NCBI GenBank assembly: GCA_004764695.1
Contig: SMSO01000035.1
Span: 3,725,040-3,789,039, forward strand
Source of the DNA: Schizochytrium sp. TIO01
Lineage: Eukaryota; Sar; Bigyra; Thraustochytrida; Thraustochytriidae
DNA: 64,000 nucleotides
Reading direction: 5' to 3'
Made by a program: the position numbers and the translations under genes. The notes below the pieces were generated by a model. It had not been told where the DNA came from, made no database searches, and saw only the letters and a list, made by a program, of their open reading frames with translations. Positions 50,689 through 58,922 of the stretch are shown in pieces. The stretch's first letter is position 1; every line of letters begins with the position of its first letter.

Positions 50689-51144
50689 AATAATTAATAT
50701 ATCATTACAACAGAATAATTTGAAATAGCCAGTAAAAAACATTGAAAATATCTTCAAACATATAGAACATATGAATTCAGTTCCTTTAGCATGTTGTCTT
50801 TATGCTTAGTGCTCCAATACGCCATTTAAAAATCTTGTTGAGGTCTTGCAACTCTTGTGAAATTTCGTATATAAATAGAATGCTACTTGCGCCCTTTATA
50901 ATCCGAAAGAAGCAGAAACAAAACCATCGTGATTGCCCTCAAAGCTGGAGCGATGAGCATGATGTATTGAATCCGATAAATGGAACTTGATCTTTCACTT
51001 TCTTGCTTCGATCGAAATTTATAGCAAAGAACCACTGTTATCATTTAAAACTAAATCTACACTTTTGAAAGCTTTTCGACGAGCTCGCTACGTGTGGAGG
51101 AGTCTTCAGGGAACCTGACATTGAAACGAACAATCAAATTACCC
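49642..51144. repeat. Direct repeat, left copy (1503 bp)
   Basis: Runs from inside Hsp104-A NBD2 through its stop codon and 3' spacer to ~90 bp of DnaJ-B 3' coding sequence. It aligns without net indels (constant offset 5346) with 54988-56490, differing at roughly 15 positions by eye (about 99 percent identity). The right breakpoint here cuts DnaJ sequence at 51144, followed by unrelated DNA, so this copy is where duplication truncated the DnaJ 3' end. Confidence 0.95.
51055..51144 (-). pseudogene. Truncated 3' end of DnaJ-B (left repeat)
   Basis: Identical to the last ~90 bp of the DnaJ-B gene (56401-56490), including its stop and the codons for '[14 protein letters not shown]', then abruptly replaced by unrelated sequence. 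It is a remnant of the duplicated segment and not a gene. Confidence 0.9.
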
Positions 51145-51362
51145 CCAAGCAGGACCACACTTTCTGTGTCATGGCATACGCCTCGCGACTTGTGCCTTCC
51201 GATGCGCCGCTGGCCCAAGCTGCTGCGGAACTAGTGCGACTGCAAGGGCGCCGGGTAGAGTGAATGGAAAAATGAAAAAAAGCGAAAGAAACTTGATCTC
51301 AATTGAGAGTAAAAAGGATATTTGAAGAAGAGAAGAACGTAGGAGTATCTGCGAGTGAGTGC

Positions 51363-52346
51363 TCAGTAGCCGTCAAAGTACGTCCAACCCAGTTCATTCT
51401 GCTCGACAATCCCAGCGTAGATGCGTACAATATCCTTACCACACTCAATGTCTCTTAGTCGCTCCATGCTCATTTGAGGGTCTGCAATTGAATAGTCTCT
51501 GAGTTTTAGCTTTCCAAAACGTTTCAATTGAGTACTCTTCGGCCCAGTGCGACGAGGCGTTGGTAAAACAGAGCTCGTGGATTCGAAGTATGCACTCACG
51601 GGAATCACAGGAGCAGTTTGCCGGTGCTTACAAGGCGTTTTTACAGGTGTCGTGTATGCGTCTCCTCAAATGAGATGAACGAGTGTGTATCACAGTCCTC
51701 CTTCTCTTCCTCTTCATCCTCCTCCTCCTCAATGACAGATGATTCTTTGGCTCCACTGTTCAATTCAGCACTAGCTAGAGTGCGTTGAATACAATGACCG
51801 GGTCCAGCTGCTTGTAGCGACTCAATGTCTTGTAGGATACTTTCTAAGTGGGCAAAGAATGGATAGTACACAAGGAATTTGGCCTTGAAGAAGAAGTCAT
51901 CCGATTCCTGGAGAGGGAGGGAACTCCTTCATCAAATGCACAACCATTCGCACCTTGAAACAAAGCGGTTTGATTGAGGCTTGCCGCAAATGAGGGATCA
52001 TCTTGGAAGAGAATATTCAGATCCTCAGTTTGATTGAAGATGTGAAGTGCGCAAGTAAAAGCTTTCATGGCACGCAGAGTGGAGTCGTCAGTGGTAAAGA
52101 CACACCCGACCAAAGGAGTGATGGTAATCTCTTCCGGGGCTATATTTTCATTAAATACAGAACTGTAGAAAGAAAAGGGCCAAGTTCTCTTTGATAAGAG
52201 TAAAGGCGTGTTTGTGAATGACTGCACTGGTAAATTATTTTGCAAGTAATGGTCGCAAAGGCAGCTTTGATCTGCGCAGGGAGGAGCATGCAAAAGGGTT
52301 CAAGGAACTCCTTCGCAGACTCTAGACTCTCATCAATGACAATCAT
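51363..52346 (-). other. Minus-strand coding remnants or spliced gene, unknown
   Basis: Three overlapping frames carry protein-like, charged sequence without a single continuous frame. The first begins at ATG 52346 ('MIVIDESLESAKEFLEPFCM'). A GT..TTTCTACAG pair could remove 72 nt and join it in frame to 'SVFNENIAPEEITITPLVGC'. A second plausible junction (CAAG/GTGCGA to CTCCAG) runs into a stop, and the following acidic segment ('VIEEEEDEEEEKEDCD') and the last piece (51363-51608, ending 'NELGWTYFDGY') sit in other frames. It is either a multi-exon gene I could not resolve or a decayed one. No family was recognised. Confidence 0.35.
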
Positions 52347-52959
52347 CCGACTCGTAAGTAAGTGTTTGTGCTATTGATCCGCGTCAACTCTCGTTAGATT
52401 TCTGCTGCTCCGGTGCCTCTGACTTTGTTATTCCCAATCCAGAAGACAAGAAGAAGGTCCAGAACCGCTAACCTTAAGAACTAGATGGGCTTAGTGCGAT
52501 CTTGAGCGGTTGCACACGAAAGACGAGTCTACCTTTAAACCAACAACTTCATACAGGTTTGGACAATAACTCCCAATTCAAATCGACTCTGAGGGGGGTG
52601 GAGGTCACTAAAGGAGTCAGGTTTCGCAAGTATAAACAGGGATACAACTTCTTCCAAAATAAAAAATAAAAATAAAGAAATGAAAAGAATAAAAATGGGA
52701 ACTCTTTACGGTCCTACATTATTCCATAAGTTCTAAGCGCTCAGTAGTACCTCGTATTGAATTTGCTTGAGTGACCAAGAACTATTTTGAAAATTCTTTT
52801 AAAGGTATCAAAGAAACCATTACGAGGTACGCTTTTCTCATTACAAGTTGCACACACAGTTGCACACGCGAGTGAGCGAGGGAAAAGCTTCAATTGCAGC
52901 AAAACATCATCAGCGGCAAGCAAAACGCAAACGACAAGCAGGCCAGGCCAGGCGACAAC
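52347..52959. other. Spacer upstream of the nuclease-kinase gene
   Basis: Divergent spacer between the minus-strand remnants and the plus-strand gene. The frame of the latter is open from 52894 but only through TTG. No element was recognised. Confidence 0.5.
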
Positions 52960-54849
52960 ATGCCGGACTCCGACATTGACGAAGAAAATGTACTTTCACT
53001 CGCTAGCGTGCAGGATATGTCTGACGAACAACTTCGGGATCTAGACCTGGCTAGTGTAGACGTGGGTGACGAAGTCCTTGAATTTCTCCTCAACAAACGC
53101 CAGCAATTGACCGAGAACCAAAGAAATCTGCTCCAACGACTCAAGAAATGGGCACGGAGATCCCGTCGACGGGAAGAAATAGGCACAGAACGGGGAATAC
53201 AAATAGGCACAGAACGGGGCATTGCTAGCACTCAGGAGACCGTGGCGGTGGCGCTAGACAAAAACCTCTTTTCTAGCATTTCGCGGAAACTGCTAAAGTC
53301 TACAGCGAAAACACCATCGACATGGGCTTTGCCGTATACCTCACTCAATGTGTGGGAGGAATTCGAAACAGAAGTAATTGAAAGTGAAGACTTTCTACTC
53401 TCCGGTGTCCTAGAAGCAATGATTGTGAACGTTATTTTCAAGCCCTTGCTAACCCTCGACATTCGCGCAAATGCCGAGAATGCAAAATTAAATTTCCTTG
53501 CTAGGGTCTGTAATCCACTTCAAACCTTGGGGCAGGATGTTGCTGACTTCCCTGAAATCGAAATTCAGCCTGAACAAAACATTGGTCTCGCACTGAAGTC
53601 GGATATTAACCTATCGGCAATTGAAAATGAAAACGGGAGGCAGGTTTCCAGGGTTTTCTGTGTCATCGAGGCAAAGCGACCAAACCAGTTCCTGACAGAA
53701 CATGGGCGAACCGTGGAAAAACGCAGGGAGAGAGCAGAAAAAAACGTAGTATGTATTGGGCTAAGCAAGGATTTTGAAAATGGTCTCTGTCAGTTGCTTG
53801 GATACATGGTGCTCTACGGCCTGAAGTACGGAGTTTTGACATCTTTCGAGGTCACGTACTTCTGCAAGCGAGACGAAGTAGGTCATATGTGGATTTCAAG
53901 GGGATTCTACGGAATTCAGAAAATAACAGAACCTAGTGTCAATTATGCGATGGCTGCCTTCATCTATAAAATCCTTCACGACAACGAAAGAAGGCTCCCT
54001 TACCCGTCCGCGGAGAGCGACTCGATTGAAGTAAGGGACTTTTATGCACAATGCCAGGAGAGCTGGGGCGATAAGCGGGTCGATAAGAAGGACACACTCA
54101 AGTTTTTGAAGGAGATGATCGGACCAGCTTGCGCAAATTTCATCAGATCCACGATAACGAGCGCGGCCAATCAGGCCGGTCAGGAAGATGAGATCGAGGG
54201 TCTCCGCAATAAAGTCGCCAGCTTCCTACCACTGAGCGAGAAGGCCTTCAGCATGCCTCTACCCTGGGAGGAGGATTTTAAGATTGTGGCGGAAGGTGTG
54301 GCTCGGATTCCTTGGATTTCTTATGAAGGTTTCACATGGGACGTCTTTGTCAAGGCTATGCAAATTTCGAAGGATTGGTCGAAGTGGGTTTTTGCAGAGA
54401 ACAAGGAGTTCTTTCTCAAAGAAGTTGAGTTCTATAAGGGCCCCCTGCACAAATTGCAAGGTCTTTACATCCCTTTCTTGGTGTATGGCGGCGTGTTCCA
54501 TGGCCAAGTAATCATCGCCACGACCTCTTCAGGTGTAACTGCGACTAAAGAGCTGATGATCACTCATCGTGATTGGGCGCCCCGTTCCATCAGAAAATCG
54601 CTTGCGCGCGTGCATCAGGCGGGCGTCTTACATGGCGACATTGCCTGGCGCAACATCGCACTCAACCCGGAGTCCAAGACTGCACATTTGATCGATTTTG
54701 GCCGCGCCACCCAACATAAAGACCCCAAGAAGTTTGAGAAGTTGCAAACTAAAGAAAAGGAGGCGCTTGAGGACTTGCTGTCCTGTGTCAGCGCGCGGAA
54801 GCGTCTGCGCAACTCATTTAGATCTCTCAAGCAAGCACTTGGCGTGTGA
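52960..54849 (+). CDS. PD-(D/E)XK nuclease-like / protein-kinase-like fusion, CR-effector type (629 aa)
   Basis: N-terminal ~95 residues are charged and helical with a small tandem repeat ('IGTERGIQIGTERGI'). Residues ~110-340 resemble a restriction-endonuclease fold: 'SDINLSAIENE', then a strand 'VFCVIEAKRPNQF' with the E-x-K signature (Glu237, Lys239), then 'GLCQLLGYMVLYGLKYGVL', equivalent to the QxxxY helix of such nucleases. Residues ~440-629 resemble a kinase: 'FVKAMQIS' with candidate ATP-binding Lys465, 'FLKEVEFYKGPLHKLQGLYIPFL', catalytic loop HGDIAWRN (558-565), and DFG (579-581). The nuclease-plus-kinase layout is known from Crinkler-RHS-type effectors and FunK1-like kinases of oomycetes, fungi and other protists. 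I see no Crinkler header domain or signal peptide. The start is ATG 52960 (GACAACATGCC). Its role is unproven: host-directed effector, intragenomic conflict gene, or domesticated kinase. It lies between chaperone repeats. Confidence 0.8.
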   Translation: MPDSDIDEENVLSLASVQDMSDEQLRDLDLASVDVGDEVLEFLLNKRQQLTENQRNLLQRLKKWARRSRRREEIGTERGIQIGTERGIASTQETVAVALDKNLFSSISRKLLKSTAKTPSTWALPYTSLNVWEEFETEVIESEDFLLSGVLEAMIVNVIFKPLLTLDIRANAENAKLNFLARVCNPLQTLGQDVADFPEIEIQPEQNIGLALKSDINLSAIENENGRQVSRVFCVIEAKRPNQFLTEHGRTVEKRRERAEKNVVCIGLSKDFENGLCQLLGYMVLYGLKYGVLTSFEVTYFCKRDEVGHMWISRGFYGIQKITEPSVNYAMAAFIYKILHDNERRLPYPSAESDSIEVRDFYAQCQESWGDKRVDKKDTLKFLKEMIGPACANFIRSTITSAANQAGQEDEIEGLRNKVASFLPLSEKAFSMPLPWEEDFKIVAEGVARIPWISYEGFTWDVFVKAMQISKDWSKWVFAENKEFFLKEVEFYKGPLHKLQGLYIPFLVYGGVFHGQVIIATTSSGVTATKELMITHRDWAPRSIRKSLARVHQAGVLHGDIAWRNIALNPESKTAHLIDFGRATQHKDPKKFEKLQTKEKEALEDLLSCVSARKRLRNSFRSLKQALGV

Positions 54850-54987
54850 AAAAATGAACAGTATTGATTCATAACTTCTTCTTCTTCTTCTTCTTCTGCA
54901 GCAGCGTCGGTTAGCTCGACAGTTCTACCCGACTGGGCTTCAAGGTGCCTCGATTCAACATACCTTCAGTCTTCGTCGTGCCTCCAA

Positions 54988-56034
54988 CTGAAGACTCGTG
55001 TGATTAGTCAAGACAGTGCCATCGATGCCGTTGCCGATAGTATCATTCGTGCACGTGCTGGCCTCGCTCCAGAGACTCGTCCTATTGCCAGCTTTCTGTT
55101 CTTGGGCCCTACAGGTGTGGGCAAGACTGAGTCTGTGAAGGCATTGGCTCAGGAACTCTTTGATGATCCCAACAGTATGGTTCGCATTGACATGTCAGAG
55201 TACATGGAGAAGCACGCTGTTTCTCGTTTGATCGGTGCAGCGCCCGGCTATGTAGGCTACGAGGAAGGTGGTCAGTTAACAGAGGCTGTAAAGCGTCGCC
55301 CATACACCGTGATCTTACTTGATGAGGTGGAGAAGGCTCACCGGGATGTATTCAATGTACTTCTTCAAGTGTTGGACGATGGACGTCTTACGGATGGTCA
55401 AGGAACGTTGGTAGACTTTCGGAACACGATCATCATCATGACATCAAACATTGGAAGTCAGTACCTTATTGAGGCGATGTCTTCCCAGGCGACGAAGCGT
55501 CGGCGTATTAACCAAGTACCAGAATCTGACTCTGACTCCGACGACGATCGTGTGGACATGTCTATGGAGAAAGCTAAGGAAAGTGTCATGCGAGATGTGC
55601 GCGCTCATTTTCGCCCCGAGTTGCTGAACCGTTTAGATGATATCATTGTCTTTGAACCTTTGGCGCAGTCACGTCTCCATGCAATTGCAGAGCAGCAGCT
55701 CAATATTCTGATGCGTCAACGAATGACGGATCGCAACATTACTGTGAAGGCTTCACCGACCACTCTGGGCCATATCGTCAATGCTGCATATGACCCAGCA
55801 TACGGTGCTCGTCCTCTGCGCAGATGGCTCGAGCGTTACATTGGCACTGATGTCGGTCGCCTGGTACTTTCCGGTGCAATCGCCGATTCTGTCTTGGTCA
55901 TTATTTCCACCAAGGATGAGCCTGTGAGCGCATCTGTGACAAGGTCACTTCCTGCACCCGGTACAAGCGGTCTTCGTTATGACATCACTACATTCCCCGA
56001 GGATGATGTCGACATGATCACAAGCAAGTACTAG
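54988..56034 (+). pseudogene. Hsp104 NBD2/C-terminal fragment (5'-truncated duplicate)
   Basis: Encodes the last ~348 residues of Hsp104-A: the NBD2 Walker [19 protein letters not shown], the acidic insert and the C terminus, ending at the same TAG. The N domain, NBD1 and M domain are absent. The frame remains fully open and extends upstream to 54868 but with no ATG before the internal Met in 'NSMVRIDM'. A handful of missense differences from copy A are present, for example Gly to Ser in 'VISQDS', Met to Ile in 'RRRINQ', Leu to Arg in 'LMRQRM', and Asp to Gly in 'TTLGHI'. It is most likely a pseudogene. A pyrimidine tract ending in CAG just upstream could act as a splice acceptor, so a chimeric transcript cannot be excluded. 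Confidence 0.88.
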
Positions 56035-56490
56035 AATAATTAATATATCATTACAACAGAATAATTTGAAATAGCCAGTAAAAAACATTGAAAATATCTT
56101 CAAACATATAGAACATATGAATTCAGTTCCTTTAGCATGTTGTCTTTATGCTTAGTGCTCCAATACGCCATTTAAAAATCTTGTTGAGGTCTTGCAACTC
56201 TTGTGAAATTTCGTATATAAATAGAATACTACTTGCGCCCTTTATAATCCGAAAGAAGCAGAAACAAAACCATCGTGATTGCCCTCAAAGCTGGAGCGAT
56301 GAGCATGATGTATTGAATCCGATAAATGGAACTTGATCTTTCACTTTCTTGCCTCGATCGAAATTTATAGCAAAGAACCACTGTTATCATTTAAAACTAA
56401 ATCTACACTTTTGAAAGCTTTTCGACGAGCTCGCTACGTGTGGAGGAGTCTTCAGGGAACCTGACATTGAAACGAACAATCAAATTACCC
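54988..56490. repeat. Direct repeat, right copy (1503 bp)
   Basis: Near-identical partner of 49642-51144. Its right end merges into the intact DnaJ-B gene. This suggests that the right copy's flank is the original chromosomal context of DnaJ-B, and that the left copy's flank is the original context of Hsp104-A. Confidence 0.95.
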
Positions 56491-57545
56491 TTGTTTCCAG
56501 TTCTTGTATTGGGCATGCCTCGCTCACGAAGTGTGACTTCGTGCTTGGACTCTTTGAGGGTACTGAATGGAACACGAATGTTTTGTTTGTCAAGGGTCTG
56601 TACAATAGCCTGGCCACCTTGCAAGGCATCCTTGAGGCTGATATCCACTACCACATAAAGGTCATCTCCTTTTCGTGTAAACTTCTCATGCGGCTTTTCC
56701 TTGAGTTTAAAGATCATATCAGCAGGTTCATAGCCAGGTTCCTCGGAGCCAAGGTTCTTGAAGGTAAATTTGGTCCCTTCCTTCATCTGCGGCTTCAGCT
56801 TAAGCTCAACAACCTGTTGTGAGTCTGTGTAGGAATTCGTAGACTCGTTAAAGAGTTTACGTGTGATCTTCAATTTCTTGGTAGCACTAGTATACAAGTC
56901 CTCTAGTGAAACGGAAAAGTCCTTTTCGACAGGAGGCCGCTTCTGGCGCTTGGCAGGACGCTGGGAGTCCTCGAATCCATTTCGTGAACCTCCAGACATA
57001 CCGCCCATCCCTCCAGGCATACCACCCATGCCACCCATTCCAGGCATGCCACCCATGCCGCCCATACCACCACCCATGCGGCCTCCCATGCCTCCTGGCA
57101 TGCCGCCCATGCTGGAAAACATAAATGGTTCGTCGTCATCGGCGCCGTTCATGAACGAGAAACCTCCATTGCTTCTAGACCCTCCAAAGAACTGCGAGAA
57201 GAGGTTCTCTGCAAATTCTGGAGGCATCGAGAATCCGCCAGCACCACCAGGACCTCCGCTAAATCCTCCGCCAAATCCTCCACTGCCCATATTGTCGGCC
57301 TGGTCACCGGTCATACCAGCCTTAAGGCCTTCTTCGCCAAAACGATCGTAAACCTTGCGTTTCTCGGGATCTGAGAGCACAGCATAGGCCTCGGCAACTT
57401 CTTTAAACATCCTCTCGTCACCAGTTTTGCGATCGGGGTGGTACTTCATAGCAAGCTTCTTGTAGGCCTTTTTCAGGGCAGGTTCGTCGGCATCCTTGCC
57501 CACGCCAAGGATTCCATAAAAGTCGCGGCCGGAGTCCTGCGGCAT
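56403..57545 (-). CDS. Type II Hsp40 (DNAJB1/Sis1-like), copy B (380 aa)
   Basis: Same architecture as copy A: J domain with HPD at 36-38, Gly/Phe then Gly/Met-rich linker (a (GGM)n stretch around ~155-190), and two CTD beta-sandwiches ('[20 protein letters not shown]', '[20 protein letters not shown]', '[11 protein letters not shown]'), with no zinc finger. It ends '[11 protein letters not shown]', longer than copy A's 'ELAKHL'. Nucleotide similarity to copy A is moderate (by eye about 85 percent in the J domain, lower elsewhere), far less than between the two Hsp104 genes. It is convergent with the Hsp104 fragment and divergent from Hsp104-B. An HSE-like site lies upstream of its start. The start ATG is at 57545. 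Confidence 0.95.
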   Translation of the reverse strand: MPQDSGRDFYGILGVGKDADEPALKKAYKKLAMKYHPDRKTGDERMFKEVAEAYAVLSDPEKRKVYDRFGEEGLKAGMTGDQADNMGSGGFGGGFSGGPGGAGGFSMPPEFAENLFSQFFGGSRSNGGFSFMNGADDDEPFMFSSMGGMPGGMGGRMGGGMGGMGGMPGMGGMGGMPGGMGGMSGGSRNGFEDSQRPAKRQKRPPVEKDFSVSLEDLYTSATKKLKITRKLFNESTNSYTDSQQVVELKLKPQMKEGTKFTFKNLGSEEPGYEPADMIFKLKEKPHEKFTRKGDDLYVVVDISLKDALQGGQAIVQTLDKQNIRVPFSTLKESKHEVTLRERGMPNTRTGNKGNLIVRFNVRFPEDSSTRSELVEKLSKV

Positions 57546-58922
57546 TGTTGCTCGTCAAACGCAATCTTGTGCTTTTCGGCAGCCAGTTTTGTATCAATCA
57601 GTCAGGCGGCGTGCGCAATCTGCTGTATCCTGCCACTACTGCTACGGTATCAACGAAGAATTGATCTCCTGTCGAAGCCGAGGGAGGGTACCATTCGTGT
57701 TTGCTGCTCGATGCTCTCCTGAATATCCAGGAATGTTCAAGCACCTAGACACTACCAAGTTAGTCCTAATCTTCAGAAAAAGACTGCTTTATCACTGGCC
57801 ACCCTTAAGGACCATATGCTTTCCACTCATGGTGGTGTCAGCGCATCGATTTGCCTGCTTAGCTAGTGCCTATCCTCAGGCTCTTTCTTCCCAAGCAGAA
57901 CTGAGATCCCCGAGTTCAGGTATACATCGACTTCAAGTCTCGAGCACAAACGTAAAGGCCATGGCGAGGAAGAGTAGACTCTGCTTGTGAAACCTACCAG
58001 CCTCAGAGATATACACACGAGGGCCTCGATTGTGTTGATTGCTTTTCCGCTGCGTTCTCTCCCGCGTTCTCCGCCTCGTTCCCCCAAACTTCCGCAGTGC
58101 CTCACCTAGTGTACCTCCTACTCTAAACCATAGCTAGCCCCTTTTGAAATCCCGCAGCTTCGTCCCCCCTGTTCCCGCTTCTGCAAAGATGGGTCTCAGG
58201 CGACCTGGAGCCATCGAGAGACGAATTGAGGATGGGAATGTGCTGCCAAATGCGCTTTCCGTCCAAGGTTATGTCTCCATCATAGATTGCGTCCAGGAAA
58301 GGCGCTAAGAGTTAAGATGCGCACAAGGTCGGTTTCGATTCGATGATGGCAGTGAAGTTTGGCGGCGAAAGCAGCAGAGGCTCAAGCTTGAGGCTGAGAT
58401 TTACAACTACTTCAGGCACGCTTCTACGAGAAGCATCCTTTGTACTTCATCTGAACTGCGTTGATCGAGACTGGTTTCGTTTTGATGATCGTGGCGAAAG
58501 CACCCACTGCGCGAAGTTAAGCACGCGTAGCCTGTAGGTCCCTAGCAGCGAATGGCGGACGAGCGATGGATTAGCATTTCACCTCTAGTGCCACACCCGA
58601 AAGCAGCAGAACCTGCTGGGCTTGCCTAGGCTTGCGTTGGCAGATTGATTCACGCCGAGGAAGAATCTCGCAGAAGCATTGCCAGTTGCTAGCCTTTGAA
58701 CTCCATTCTGCTGAGAACTTGAGGAGGCTACACGTCTTGTAGAATCAGGTGCAGACTGACTGCTAAGAACCAGTACAAAGTAGGTAGGTATGTATGTAGG
58801 TAGGTAGGTGGGTAGTAACGAGGGAACTGGCCAGCTCAGAGTGGCACTGCAAACCCGAAATCACATTGACTGCCTAATCTGGAAACTCGTATCGTTGGGA
58901 TTTGCTTGCATACAGATAGACG
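57546..58922. promoter_or_regulatory. Divergent spacer between DnaJ-B and Hsp104-B
   Basis: 1.38 kb, twice the length of the copy-A promoter and with no obvious similarity to it. It contains one HSE-like site (57726-57743) and a (GTAG)n tract near 58781-58812. No gene was supported. Confidence 0.6.
57726..57743 (+). promoter_or_regulatory. Imperfect heat-shock element
   Basis: TCC-nn-GAA-nn-TTC-nn-GCA with 5-bp spacing: the two central units are perfect and each outer unit has one mismatch. It is about 180 bp upstream of the DnaJ-B start. Confidence 0.5.

Larger units (their letters stand above)
51145..54987. other. Unique 3.8-kb segment between the direct repeats
   Basis: Sequence with no counterpart elsewhere in the chaperone cluster, flanked on both sides by the 1503-bp repeats. 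It contains minus-strand coding remnants (51363-52346), a non-coding stretch 52347-52959, the nuclease-kinase gene 52960-54849, and a (CTT)n pyrimidine tract ending in CTGCAG (about 54873-54901). No terminal inverted repeats were seen at its ends. Confidence 0.8.

Noticed and set aside
52894-52959. 22-residue N-terminal extension of the nuclease-kinase protein
   Set aside because: Begins at TTG; the ATG at 52960 has a good context.
51145-54987. Transposon explanation for the inserted segment
   Set aside because: No terminal inverted repeats, LTRs, transposase or reverse transcriptase were seen, and 1.5-kb flanking repeats are far longer than target-site duplications.
54850-54987. Direct splice fusion of the nuclease-kinase gene to the Hsp104 fragment
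   Set aside because: The donor-like GTGTGA near the stop and the CTGCAG acceptor do not give an in-frame join in the phases tested.
58490-58560. 5S rRNA-like words (GAAGTTAAGCACG) upstream of Hsp104-B
   Set aside because: Only the short core matches; the flanking sequence does not give the 5S helices or length.
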